A DNA stretch of 64,000 nucleotides, taken from Deroplatys truncata (Eukaryota > Arthropoda > Insecta > Mantodea > Mantidae). Position numbers and translations under genes: made by a program. Positions 11,513 to 22,784 of this stretch are shown here, one piece after another (the stretch's first letter is position 1; every line of letters begins with the position of its first letter). The notes under the pieces were generated by a model. That model was given only the letters and a program-made list of their open reading frames with translations, did not search any database and was not told the origin of the DNA. The stretch covers positions 104,366,094-104,430,093 of the forward strand of contig CM060975.1 of the NCBI GenBank assembly GCA_030765065.1. The letters are read 5' to 3'.

Positions 11513-11645
11513 GACAGACAGACAGACAGACACGCACGCGCCAGCTTTCGCTATTTTTTTATAATGTACGAGGACCGTTTCTAAAGTTCTTGGAATGGAG
11601 TACAAAATTATACCGCAGATTTTTTTTTATAATTAAGTTATTTTT
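10966..11645. other. Repeat-like GC-rich tract, then (CA)n/(GACA)n microsatellites
   Basis: 10966-11210 holds a CAT-repeat stretch and a GC-richer tract without a coding frame I can assign. 11470-11531 is a compound (CA)n plus (GACA)n microsatellite. The rest is AT-rich and unassigned. Confidence 0.6.
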
Positions 11646-12335
11646 ACTTTCTCTACCACGTACATATTAGGCAGAGAAGGTACAGCATTTCATCCAAAAA
11701 TTCGGTAAGACATTTCACCGGAAATACATGTTTTGACGACTCCTGAATCCAAAAATGTCATTGTTAGAAAAAGATCTGTGTATGTGTCTCTCTGTGAACA
11801 TCATAACTCAAAAACGAAAACTCGGATAAGTGCGAAATTTGGTATTTAAGTTCGGTATCTTCCAAGATTGCAATACGAAGATTTCCAGTAAATCTCTGCC
11901 ACAACTACACTTTACATAGAATATTTTTCGATTTTTTTTTATTTTCTAAAAAATGACTAATGATTTTGATTAAAACATCATATATTAAAGAATTTACATT
12001 GCAAATAAAATTCTGATACAATATATGAACATCTGGCATTTTCTGAGAATAGCCTGTGAATTCCTCTTCATTCCAAAGGAATTATATATAATCTTGTATA
12101 ACTAGTAAACGTTGAGCGTTAGACGAAAACGTACTGCGCAAAAAATGTATCTCTCTTTGAAACACACAATTTATTTCAAATAAGTTTTATTACTTTCTCT
12201 ACTACGTATAATAAGTAGGGGAATCATTGCATTCCACCCAAAAATTCGATACCGAGATTTCACCGGAAATATATGTTTTCAGACCCCCTGAATCCGAAAA
12301 AAGCATTTTTTGGAAACATGTCTGTGTGTGTGTCT

Positions 12336-12388
<53 letters not shown>

Positions 12389-13410
12389 TGTGAACAGCGT
12401 AACTCAGAAACGAACAGTCGGATAAACGCCAAACTTTGTATTTAGGTTCAGTATCTTCCAGAGATGCGACACGAAGGTTTTCAAGAAAATCCCCCCACCC
12501 CAGATTAACCTTTACATGGAACATTTTTCGAAAATCTTAATTTTCTCAAAAATGGCTCTAACGATTTTGATTAAAATATCATATATTTAAGATACTTTCA
12601 TGACAAATAAAATGTATATCTCGAATTTTCTGGGCATGTCTCCAAAAGTATTCTTCATTGAGAACGACTTTTGCATAACTGGTAAACCATAAGAGATAGA
12701 CAAAATTTTACTGCACAAAAAATGTAGATCGCGTTAAAATACACAATTTATGTCATATACATTTTTTTGTTGAGCGAACCATTTTCGAGATATAGCTTAT
12801 TATTCCCTTAAATTTTCCAATACTTATACTTTTTCTCAAATTCGTTATTCATTTTTTTTATGTCCTGGACATGCAAAGTGAATGGAATGCGCCGCATAGC
12901 AACCAGCGGTTAAAGGATTTGACTATCGCTTAAAACCTACTATATTCCCCTTGCATATGCACGAAAATTAGCAATAAGATTAACATCTCGATTAACATGA
13001 AGCATGTGGAGAATAGGCGTTTGTAAAAATAGTTTTACAAGAGTAGAGAAAGTCATGTGAGTGTAACACATCAGATTTTTTGTGGCATAAACCATTTCTG
13101 AAATATCCGTTATTAATAGTTGAAATTGTTCATTACTTGGTAATTCTCTTAAAGTCCTGTCAACATTCAACTTTTTCTCGCGATTGCATGAAAAAGTATG
13201 GACTTTTAAGGCCAGCGTATAGCGTCCAGTTCATAAATATTTGACTATCGCTGTTCCCTTTGTATCTATAACGAAATGTGTAATGTTGCTATTTCTGCAA
13301 AGGTTTATTTGAATTAAAATGTAGTAGATAGAAAAATAAGCTTTAGTAAGAACGGTTTGTATACCCACTAATGATATAAGATAGATAAATTCGTGTGAAT
13401 GTATCACAGA
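11646..13410 (+). repeat. REP-B copy interrupted by a REP-A copy
   Basis: The B left half (11646-12191) ends in a T-rich tract. The B right part resumes at 13075 with TTTTGTGGCATAAACC and runs to GTGTGAATGTATCACAGA. Removing 12192-13074 restores the B sequence seen elsewhere (for example at 27770 and 60630), so this is a true nested insertion. Confidence 0.85.
12192..13074 (+). repeat. REP-A copy nested in REP-B
   Basis: Complete A copy of 883 bp. It has the ACTTTCTCTACTACGTATAA terminus with hairpin, a long (GT)n tract at about 12325-12388, the A-specific body and the terminus GAGTAGAGAAAGTCATGTG...CATCAGA. T tracts flank it on both sides. Confidence 0.85.
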
Positions 13411-13434
13411 CTTTTTTAACGTAGTCTTTCTTGA

Positions 13435-14230
13435 AATAGATGGACTTAGTCCAGCGTTACTCCATGACCTTTAACCCTCACAGAAGTCGGATTCCTCCAG
13501 TGTAAAATACGCCTCACTATTTCAGTTCTTCATCAGATGGATTATTACTATCAAGGAGCTTTCTCAGTTTAGAGAACACTTGGAAGTCTGATGGAGATAA
13601 GTCAGTGCTAAGGTGGATGTGGCAGCACATCATACCTCACTTCTTTTATTTTTGCCATTGCAACAACACATGTGTGGGGGCGAGCATAGAAGTTGGTTTT
13701 CTTTTATGCTAAACCCGGTCCTTACTCGCGAATCTTTGTCTTCAGTTGTTCCAGAAGATTAGAATTATATGCTTCAGTGATATATTTTAAGGGAGAGGAT
13801 AATCAAGTAGGAACACGCTCTTGGCATCCCAACAAACCGGCATCACGAACTTGGCCGATTTCACACAATTTGCCTTCTTTTGTGGTGGGGAATCTTGGTG
13901 CTTCCACTGATTAGAATACTGTTTTGTTTCAAGTGTAGGTAGTGCACCCAAGTTTTATCATTTCTTACACATATCGACGCATAAACTCGTTTGGATATCT
14001 CTGAAAACGAGCCAAATGTTGATCAAATACTTGCAGTATAATTCCCTTTTGATTGGAGTCAGCAGTCGCGGCACCCAACTTGCAGAGCATTTGTTCATTC
14101 CCAGTCTTCTCTCAAAATGTACGTCCAGCTAAAATACTCAAAGAGTTACAGGAGCTTCAAACACCTTCATTCAACGACGGATTTCGTTTTTTCACTGCGA
14201 GCGTCAACTTTCAAACGTTCACAGCCGCGT
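13435..14230 (-). pseudogene. Decayed mariner transposase
   Basis: Read on the minus strand, several mariner blocks occur in order. They are LGMNKCSASWVPRLLTP (end of the DNA-binding half), QYSNQWKHQDSPPQKKA, VMPVCWDAKSVFLLDY, and LSPSDFQVFSKLRKLLD, which corresponds to the third catalytic Asp region. The blocks are spread over different frames with several stops, and the HQDNAPAH block is not clear. Terminal inverted repeats were not located. This is an old, dead copy, more diverged than the two mariners near 43-45 kb. Confidence 0.7.
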
Positions 14231-15145
14231 TTAAACACTGCGTGGTTTGGAAATGATTGAAAATTCAGAGTCCTCTAAAGCGTTTGGCATTAGTATGAAT
14301 TTCTGTTACACTTATAGATGCGCTTCCTGCGTCTTAAAAAAGCGTACGACATTCGATATACATATTCCATATTTCCTGTTTACGCACGTCTGCACTGTAA
14401 CAAACAATATTGTGATTCTTGAACAATCTCTATATTATTGCACAAAAGACAACTGTTGCAATCTGGTGTCATTTCGAGAACTTTTCAAATGATCCTTCTA
14501 CAGAGAAATCTCGATGTCGAACTTGCAATGCAAAACAACTACTACAATGTTAGAAAACAAAAATAACCTTACAAAATCATGCTGTGCGTACTATTCACGT
14601 TGTAAGTCATAGACGAAAGTGACTTTCAAAAATATAATATAAGCAAAACAGAAATTACAGACCCTTAGAGCTAACTTAAGTTAAGGCACGGCCTGATTTA
14701 TGCATTCTTATACAGGATGATTTATGAAGAACTGACACACTTATTTCTTTAATTGTTTCAAAACGAGTTATGCTAGTGACAACTTATTATGCCTGAAATG
14801 CAGAGGAATTTTGGCAGATTATTTATCTCTATAGCAAATGTTGAAATTGTCCTCCATCCTGCATAAGGAACAACTCAACACGCTGTTCCATGTTACTAGC
14901 TACTCATTGGAGGACTCTGTTGTCAATAGCTTGAATCTCCTGTGTAATGTTGTGCTTCAAATCGTCCAATGTCTGGGAACGTGTGGCATAAACCCTGTTT
15001 TTTAAAACCCCATAGAAATAAGTCCGGCGATGTCAAATCCGGATATCTCGGTGGCTACAGTTTCTTTGGAAATTATCCGGTGGTCAAAGAAACTTGCAAT
15101 TAGTGCCATGGATTCATTTGATGTATGGCATGTAGCGCCGTCCTG

Positions 15146-15400
15146 CTAAAAATATCCTTGACTCATCTCGACATTGTCTAGTTGCTCAGCAAACTCCATG
15201 AAAATCCATCGGTACTCTGCAGTGTTCACATTGTTTTTAAAAGAAATTGGTCCCACTATTCTCTGTATGGATATTGCGCACCAAACTCCGATTTTAACCG
15301 GATGCATAGGTACTTCATGAATAACATGTGGATTTTCGCTGACCCAATAGCGTGAGTTATTTGAGTTCACATAGCCGGATAAATGGAAACCATGCTTCAT
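15146..15400 (-). pseudogene. Transposase core fragment of the Tc1-like element
   Basis: The longest surviving frame is 84 residues. It begins in the segment containing HFHLSGYVN-type sequence (here FHLSGYVNSNNSRYW) that follows the first catalytic Asp in this transposase group. It continues with IHEVPMHPVKIGVWCAIS and ends at LDNVEMSQGYF, just before where the QQDGA catalytic block would be. The following bases encode only a degraded form. Confidence 0.75.
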
Positions 15401-15534
15401 CTGTGAACCATGTGATTGGCAATATGGCAGGATTTAGCACAATGAACGCCTGAAACCAACGACAATAATTCAGTCGTCTATCCTTATCTGATTCCTGTAA
15501 CTGATGGACAACCGTAATCCTATACGGCTTTACG

Positions 15535-15685
15535 CCATTACCGAAATACCGTTATTAATTGTTAGCATTTTTAAATACTTTTTCTTTTAAAGACCTGTCA
15601 ACATTGAATGGAAAGAGTATGCAATTTTAAGACTAATATAGCGTCCTGTTCTTAAACATTTGACTATCGCTATTCCCTTTGTCTC
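15535..15685 (+). repeat. Internal REP-B fragment inside the Tc1-like transposase
   Basis: About 150 bp match the B tail (ACCGTTATTAATTG to ATTTGACTATCGC and CCCTTTGT) but include neither REP terminus. Without it, the transposase reads from CQRAVKR-type sequence into NGVKPYRI-type sequence. Confidence 0.7.
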
Positions 15686-16168
15686 TTTTCACAGCTCTGA
15701 CACATTGAGTAGCTGTACCCCGTCTCCTGCGACAAACGTCTTAATGATTTTTTGGGTGACTAATCCAGTCGTGCTCTTACGCCATCAACAACCATGGGAA
15801 GCCTAGATGAACGGTTTTGCCTTTTTCACTCACCAGAGATCCAGTTGTTTCCAATTTGTTTAGTCCCAGTATTGTGTTTCTTTGGGAAAGATTCCGAACA
15901 CCAAATTCTCTCTGGTATGCCATTTGAGTAGCTGTAATTGAATTCGTAATCCAGTATTGTTTACAAGGAAGAGTCGTTTATTTAATGTGTACAATTGTCG
16001 ACAGTAAAACTAACAATTACCAATAAAACATGAATATCTGCGCATCTAGTGACAGGCAACTCCAAAACATTCTGCTTAATTTGGCGCTAAAATTAGGGCA
16101 TTGAGTGAATTTCGAACAGAATAATTAAAGAAAGAAATGTGTCAGTTCTTCATAAATCACCCTGTATA

Positions 16169-17033
16169 ATTTTGTTAGCAGGCATGCAATATTTCATTTA
16201 TCCAAGTGCAATTTTATTGTTCTCTAGTGTAATATGCACTTAAGTGACATCTAATTTTACCCACATATTCCTTTGAGAACCACAAATATGTTGTAAGGGA
16301 AAATGATCCAACCGCGTAGACAAAGGCGAATCAATGTAGTGACCCCAAGGAAGTGTTACGTAATCCTCCAGAGTTACGTAAAGTTTCTGAAACCTGCTAG
16401 GGAGCATCCTGGTCCTTCGCTTTGTACGAGCGGCGTGTTTCTGCGTCCTTGTGATCATCTGCTGTTTATATAAGCACCCAACCGGAATGGAAACACTTGG
16501 ACAGCTCCCATACTGTTTCCATTTTCAACGCATTCCCACGAAGGGAACACCAAATTAATGTAGTTATGGAAACGAGATACAGTATCGATCACTGAAAGCA
16601 AACCAATTGCCATCTATTTCAAGCCCAATCTATTGCCCAAACAAGAACATACTCCCTTTGCTCTGGGGTACCTTTGAACGTGGTATCGTAATGTGGTTTG
16701 CTCGGAAAGAAGACCTGCACTGAAATTTGTCGTCAAATAACAGAATTATCATTTAACTGTAACTGCATCAGGAACTGTAACATTGGAGAAATGCAGCCAC
16801 GGATTATAGCCCATTCGTTACAAAGAGGGGTGCGACTCAAAACACTCGATTTCGCGATAACCACAAGAGAAGAGAGTTTTTAATTTAAAATGCATACCTG
16901 GGTATTCCTTAATATGCTGGAAAGGTCTGTAGAATCAAATTAAGCGTACAGGGGAACATGAATGATGAAAGAGTGAAAACTATTTTAACTTCTTGTATAG
17001 TTATCCTAGACAACAAAATATTCTAAGTTATCT
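16169..17033. other. Unassigned DNA
   Basis: No gene or repeat recognised. A short frame at 16698-16883 has no known domain. Confidence 0.4.
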
Positions 17034-17051
17034 TTTATTTATTTATTTAAA

Positions 17052-17760
17052 GACAATAGTCTTCGCAGATGACCAGATATTAATAGCGAGAAGTAAAGAG
17101 GAACTTCAAAGGATGGCATACAAATTAAATTTAATGGCAAAAACATACAGCATGGAAATTTCAACTGAAAAAACTAAAGTTATGGCATTTAAAGGTCCGG
17201 TCCGGTCTAAAATAATTATAGAAAATAAAAGTATAGAACAAGTGTCAATATTAAATTTTCTAGGATGTGAAATAATGGGTCTGAAATAGACATTAATAAA
17301 AAGCTAAATAAATTCAATCACATTACGGGAATCATAAAGAGAACACTAAAAAATAAAATTAGAAGAGATTCAATAATAAAATTGTATAAAGCAATGGCCA
17401 ACCCCACAGTAACTCATGGGTCTGAAACATGGACAGTGACAGCAGAAAATAAAAGAAGGATACAGACAGCTGAAATGAAGTTTCTCAGACCTATAGCAGG
17501 ATACACAAGACTGGATAAAAAGCCAAACAACGAAACAGGGCAAAAGTTAAAAATAGAAGAGTTAAATAAAGTAATAATAGAATATAGAACTAACTGGAAA
17601 CACCACTTAGAAAAAATGTCATTAAATAGGATACCCCGAGCAACATATAACTACAGACCCCAAGGATACAGAAACCCAGGACGACCAAAAAAGAGATGGA
17701 CACAAGATTTTGGAGCCGGAACAGGCTAAACGGCCTAAAACCGTGAAGTAGAAGATTTGT
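17052..17760 (+). mobile_element. 5'-truncated LINE (RT C-terminal half)
   Basis: Starts just before the catalytic box TIVFADDQILIARSKEEL and continues through the thumb region. It goes on to VTHGSETWTVTAENKRRIQ and ends with the basic tail RNPGRPKKRW. One single-base shift near 17275-17280 separates the two halves of the frame (16993-17289 and the frame of 17382-17729). The 3' end (GGCCTAAAACCGTGAAGTAG) is typical of this LINE group. A candidate target duplication, TTTATTTATTTATTTA, flanks it at about 17034 and 17764, but the sequence is low in complexity. Confidence 0.82.
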
Positions 17761-17780
17761 TTGTTTATTTATTTATTTTA

Positions 17781-18263
17781 GGTCGCACAACTATGCAGTT
17801 ACAATGCGAACCACATTAAGCATACAAAAACAATGTAATACAATACATAGGTGCTTAAAACATATTTATACATTATACAAATCAAGTATGTTGAGCTACA
17901 TAACAATGTGGATAAGTAACAATAATTAGAACGATGTAAAAACTGGAGTAATTAAATTCACAATAATTCATACAATGAAATAGTATAGTTCTTATATGGA
18001 GAAATATACATTTTGTTGTTTAGTGCTATGGATATTTTATCATCGAAAAACTCACTGTACAAAATGAAAACCACGAAAGTCTGTGGGATTAAAACAAAGA
18101 ACAACAAATGGCATTATACAGGGCGAACACTAAAACTGTCTTCCAAGAACAGGTTTTAAAGACCGCAACAAGACATGTACCAGTGCTCCATCTTGCAATT
18201 TTTCCCAAATGGCAAATGGGGCCAGGTTTAAGTCCGTGGATACCGAGCAAGGTGGCTCCGCAG
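17781..18263. other. Unassigned AT-rich DNA
   Basis: Nothing recognised until the REP end fragment at 18264. Confidence 0.4.
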
Positions 18264-18326
18264 TAAGCGTTTGTAAAAATAGTTTGTACAAGAGTAGAGA
18301 AAGTCATGTGAGTGTAACACATCAGA
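18264..18326 (+). repeat. REP-A terminal fragment
   Basis: Only the last 63 bp of a REP copy (AAGCGTTTGTAAAAATAG to ACACATCAGA) are present, joined abruptly to unrelated sequence on the left. Confidence 0.75.
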
Positions 18327-18390
18327 TTTCTATTTTAACTCCTTGGCCATATCGCGACGGATCCGTTGATGGATAACACTTATATGTGGA

Positions 18391-18935
18391 CAGTTAGCCT
18401 TCTAGGTCTCATCCCTGTAACCACTCACTTCATCACGTGTCACAGACCCTAGCGCATAGCTACCGAATCTTCTGCGTCGTGCCGTACAGATGGCATTAGG
18501 GTGCCGTCCAGTCCAACCGCCGCCCTCACACAGAAAGGCGGACTGTTAGCCTTCTAGGTCTCATCCCTGTAACCACTCACTTCATCACGTGTCACAGACC
18601 CTAGCGCATAGCTACCGAATCTTCTGCTTCGTGCCGTACAGATGGCATTAGGGTGCCGTCCATTCCATCCGCCGCCCTCACACAGAAAGGCAGAGAGTTA
18701 GCCTTCTAGATCTCATCCCTATAACCACCTGCTTCATGCCGTGCAGATGGCATTAGGGTGTCATCCAGTCCAACCGCCGCCCTCACACAGAAAGGCGGAC
18801 AGTTAGCCTTCTAGGTCTCATTCCTGGAAATGCCATCTTGCTTCGTCACGTGTCCACAGAGACCCCCAGCGCATGGCAGCCGGATCTTCTGCTTCGTGCC
18901 GTGCAGATGCCGTCCAGTCTAACTGCTTACATGGT
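18391..18935. repeat. Minisatellite, ~152-bp unit, four copies
   Basis: Units begin with CAGTTAGCCTTCTAGGTCTC-like sequence at about 18391, 18543, 18687 and 18801. The first two are nearly identical at about 152 bp; the third has an internal deletion and the fourth is diverged. Each contains GATGGCATTAGGGTG and CGCCGCCCTCACACAG (the last unit only in part). Confidence 0.88.
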
Positions 18936-19081
18936 CTGTACATAAATCGCATAGCATTCGCTATTACCACTTATTTTTCATTTTACTATTGTTTTAGACT
19001 TAAGATGGAACTTTGTGTCGAGGTATTAAATATCCAATCCGGTATTTACCTTGGCGACTGAGGAGAACCACAAAAAATACC

Positions 19082-19172
19082 TGACAGATTGGTCGGCCCA
19101 CGGGATTTAAACACGGGACCTCACGAATGCGGGTTACAGACTTTACCGCCTGAGCCATCCCGCTCGATCGTT
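19082..19172 (-). mobile_element. tRNA-derived SINE head (family S2)
   Basis: On the minus strand GGGATGGCTCAGGCGGTAAA gives an A-box-like TGGCTCAGGCG. GTGTTTAAATCCC lies about 35 bp downstream at the B-box position. It is too diverged for a working tRNA gene and lacks a clear acceptor pairing. Confidence 0.55.
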
Positions 19173-20610
19173 TACTGAGTTATAAGACACTAAAAAGCAC
19201 AAAATTAAAATGATAATGACAGTACCGTACTAAAATGTGGATGCAAAAATTGAACGCTGAGCATATCAAACAGAAGAAAAATAACAGCCGAAGTAAACAT
19301 CATCCGTTCCTCCGTAGCGAAAGTATAGAAGACAAAAAAATGAGGGCATAAGAACAGAAACACACGTATACGACCTTGCAGAAAGAGCTGAAGAATAACA
19401 AATAAATTGAGAATGGCGAAATATAGAATCGCCAAACTCGTGTTATGTTACCAGTCACAGGGAGAAATAACAGCAATAAGGGGATGATAGATACGCTCTT
19501 GACTAGAAATAGGCCAACGGTCTAGTTCCATGAAAAACAAAAAACAACAATTCCTGCATATCTTGCAACGGAGGCAAGAATTGCAAGCTTTTCAGGCACA
19601 GTGCATGTCGCATACCGAGCGTTGCTTTCTTCTCGATATTTAATTCCAAAGTAACTAATAACGCATTTGACTTCTGGATGCATTTGCCTCTATCTCCGTA
19701 ACATCAAAATACCATAACAGTTATTACATCGAATTTCAGGACTACAATGTCACGCTGTTATCTTCGAATATAGTATTTATTGGATCACAATCCTGAGTGT
19801 GTTTGTTTTCTTGCTTAACAGATAATTGTTGGTCATAATTTAGGAACACCTGCATCCTCATTATCTAGTCATAAAATGGTCAAAGTCTAAAAGCTGCAAT
19901 TCCTCCACAGAAAACAAATATTCATAACCTCAGTTTCCTGATAATAATTCGTATACTGAACTTTTACGCATCAGTGACCACCTAACGGTGATACAAAATA
20001 TTTTCTGGTACTGCTAAATCTAATTTTCATGGTTTTCAACACAGTATAAGCTCAAGATGGTTGAAATTACAGTAACAATGTTCATTTCCAGAAGAACTGA
20101 TTATAGTTATTTTAGCTTAACCATGTTAATAATTGCTGTATTGTTAATATGCCACTATACGTGAAGTGACTTGAAGTTATCAATCCGTTTTATTCAAATT
20201 CCTGGTTATAAAATTCAGTAAGTTCCCAAGCTTTCAAAGCTATAGCTCCATTTTAAAGCTCTACAATGACATTGTCTCTCCCCTATGTATATTTCTTCCC
20301 AAAATGCTTATATTTGAGAACAAGTAAGAGGATTGCAAATTCGCAATAGTACAACTAGTTTTAACGAAGAAAATGCAGAATGTGTGGCTGAAACAAGAAA
20401 TGCATAAAAGTAACAATCATCCATCAACATTATTCATTTGTCAGAATCAAGCTTCTGCCTCCATTACAAAGTGTAGCCTCATGGGAAATTAAATTCCAAT
20501 ATAAATACCAAACACACAGGAATCAATCTTCGCATTCACCCCCACCATCTTTGCTTTTAATATTTTTTATTAGATAACTTGGTAAAAGGAACTAATAGGA
20601 AAATTAATAA
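19173..20610. other. Unassigned AT-rich DNA
   Basis: No coding frame, repeat or element terminus recognised over about 1.4 kb. Confidence 0.45.
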
Positions 20611-20611
20611 T

Positions 20612-21921
20612 AGCGTAGGCTTTCACTGTCGGAGTCAGTATTAATATATTCATCTTCTGGACTTTGATGCCGTGGTCTACTGGTTACCACTTTAAACTTT
20701 CACGTTTCATTAAGCACTGTGGTGGACATCTTCACGGCCGGAGCCAGAATTAATATATTCATCTTCCGGACTTTGATGCCGTGGTCTACTGGTTACCACT
20801 TTAAACTTTCACGTTTCATTAAGCACTGTGGTGGACATCTTCACGGCCGGAGCCAGTATTAATATATTCATCTTCCGGACTTTGATGTCATGGTCTACTG
20901 CTTACCACTTTAAACTTTCGTTTCATTAAGCACTGTGGTGGACATCTTCATAGCCGGAGCCAGAATTAATATATTCATCTTCCGGACTTTGATACCGTGG
21001 TCTACTGGTTTCTATTTTAAAACCTCACGTTTCATTAAGCACTGTGGTGGACATCATCACGGCCACAGCCAGAATTAATATATTCATCTTCCGGACTTTG
21101 ATGCCGTGGTCTACTGGTTACCACTTTAAACTTTCACGTTTCATTAAGCACTGTGGTGGACATCTTCATAGCCGGAGTCAGTATTAATATATTCATCTTC
21201 CGGACTTTGATACCGTGGTCTACTGGTTTCTATTTTAAAACCTCACGTTTCATTAAGCACTGTGGTGGACATCATCACGGCCACAGCCAGAATTAATATA
21301 TTCATCTTCCGGACTTTGATGCCGTGGTCTACTGGTTACCACTTTAAACTTTCACGTTTCATTAAGCACTGTGGTGGACATCTTCACGGCCGGAGCCAGT
21401 ATTAATATATTCATCTTCCGGACTTTGATGTCATGGTCTACTGCTTACCACTTTAAACTTTCGTTTCATTAAGCACTGTGGTGGACATCTTCATAGCCGG
21501 AGCCAGAATTAATATATTCATCTTCCGGACTTTGATACCGTGGTCTACTGGTTTCTATTTTAAAACCTCACGTTTCATTAAGCACTGTGGTGGACATCAT
21601 CACGGCCACAGCCAGAATTAATATATTCATCTTCCGGACTTTGATGCCATGGTCGACTGGTTTCCATTTTAAAAGCTCACGTCTCATTAAGCACTGTGGT
21701 GGACATCTTTACGGCCGGAGCCAGTATTAATATATTCATCTTCCGGACTTTGATGCCATGGTCTACTGGTTACCACTTTAAAACCTCACGTTTCATTAAA
21801 CACTTTGATGGACATCTTCACGGCCACAGCCAGAATTAATCTTCCGGACTTTGATGCCGTGGTCTATTGGTTGCCATTTTAAACTTTCGCGTTTCATTAA
21901 GCACTGTGGTGGACATCTTCA
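20612..21921. repeat. Tandem array, ~108-bp unit, 12 copies
   Basis: Units repeat TTCATCTTCCGGACTTTGAT, GTGGTCTACTGG, TTAAGCACTGTGGTGGACAT and a GGCC(G/A)(G/C)AGCCAG motif. Starts of the CGGACTTTGAT word lie near 20655, 20765, 20872, 20976, 21087, 21197, 21309, 21417, 21524, 21632, 21745 and 21846. Variant units recur in the same order (20.84-21.14 kb and 21.38-21.63 kb), which shows a higher-order repeat. The last unit is also the left arm of an inverted repeat whose right arm lies at 22706-22784. Confidence 0.92.
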
Positions 21922-22784
21922 GAAGCATCTCGCAACAAGACGAAACACTCGCTTCACTTGCCACCGCCGCTCAAGCTACCAACCTGGAACCACAACTTGA
22001 TCGCCTTGACGCATTGGAAAGCGCAATCCAGGACCTTCACACCATCGTCACAGACTTCACAACCGCCTTCCAGAGCTTCACCGCACGCTGCCTACGGCGG
22101 TTCGAAAGAGCCGACACAGCCATCCGAGACCTGGGGGAATCAATCGCCAGCCTGCCACCACCATCAGCACCGCCACCTCCGACAGAATGCCTAGAGGAGG
22201 TTAGGCACACGACGACAACCCTGCTCACGACGATTGACGAGTGGACATCCGCCCTCTCGGGCATGAAGAGTGAGCAGGAACGCACAAACGGCTACTTAAT
22301 GTCGCTAGGAGCGGCACGCTTCTTTCCAAGCCACTACAGACCACCAGCGGGTTCCTTTCGAGGACCGCTCCAAAATTAACGGCTGATACAATAAAAAAAA
22401 TGCACAGCAACGCTACAAAACCTTTCCTACTCCTTTCCACGTACCTACCCGTGGTGCCGGCCAGGGCCTCGGTCATGGTCGTCTCCCGGACACTTCCTTA
22501 CTCCGCTGCCAGCGCAAAAGCTGGCAGCCACCCATCCTTCCACGTACTAACGGGGGTGCGGAAGCGGAACCCCAATACCTTTCCTTACTTCTCCTATCTA
22601 ATCCACGACAAATCCTTCCTATTCCCGAAACCCAAAAAAAAAGGGTTTCTAAACGTATCAGCCTATATAAATACTGCCAGATCTTAGCAGCACTCAGTTT
22701 CTCTTAAGATGTCCACCACGTGCTGGTCGGAAGTTTCAAAATGGAAATCAATAGACCATGGCATCAAAATCCGGAAGATGAATA
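21835..22784. mobile_element. GC-rich element with ~85-bp inverted arms
   Basis: The left arm (about 21835-21921) is the last unit of the tandem array. The right arm (22706-22784) is its reverse complement, recognisable by AGATGTCCACCAC, TAGACCATGGCATCAAA and TCCGGAAGATGAATAT. The 0.8 kb between is distinctly GC-rich and holds an open frame and a promoter-like block (GCCTATATAAATACTGC at 22661, then CACTCAGTTTCTC). The family is not recognised. A retroelement piece captured between foldback-type arms, or a transposon whose end seeded the array, are both possible. Confidence 0.6.
21867..22379 (+). CDS. Uncharacterised 170-aa frame, coiled-coil and Pro-rich
   Basis: The first 17 codons come from the inverted arm, so the natural start may lie elsewhere; the distinctive part begins near RSISQQDETLASL. 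The product would be hydrophilic, with a predicted helical, coiled-coil-like stretch (LEPQLDRLDALESAIQDLH). A proline run (LPPPSAPPPP) follows near residue 115, and then a second helical region ending near SEQERTNGYLMSL. No zinc finger, signal peptide or membrane segment is visible. GC content and codon choice differ sharply from the flanks. It resembles N-terminal structural proteins of retroelements in general character only. I do not recognise the family. Confidence 0.4.
   Translation: MVAILNFRVSLSTVVDIFRSISQQDETLASLATAAQATNLEPQLDRLDALESAIQDLHTIVTDFTTAFQSFTARCLRRFERADTAIRDLGESIASLPPPSAPPPPTECLEEVRHTTTTLLTTIDEWTSALSGMKSEQERTNGYLMSLGAARFFPSHYRPPAGSFRGPLQN

Larger units (their letters stand above)
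14711..16166 (-). mobile_element. Tc1/mariner-superfamily element with TA duplications
   Basis: Inverted ends start TACAGG(A/G)TGATTTATGAAG and continue through AACTGACACA for about 35 bp. TA lies outside both ends (14709-14710 and 16167-16168). The minus strand encodes a degraded transposase. The N-terminal block MAYQREFGVRNLSQRNTI lies near 15920. LSGYVNSNNSRYW, then HPVKIGVWCA and VGPISF lie within 15146-15400. The C-terminal end near 14850 reads EAQHYTG and related words. A piece of REP-B interrupts the frame at about 15535-15685. Stops and frameshifts show that it is inactive. Confidence 0.82.

Noticed and set aside
12227-12445. Cys/Val repeat frame as a protein
   Set aside because: It is the GT microsatellite of a REP-A copy translated in frame.
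20612-21921. Regular repeats as a CRISPR array
   Set aside because: The whole 108-bp unit repeats, with no unique spacers, and the context is a eukaryotic genome.
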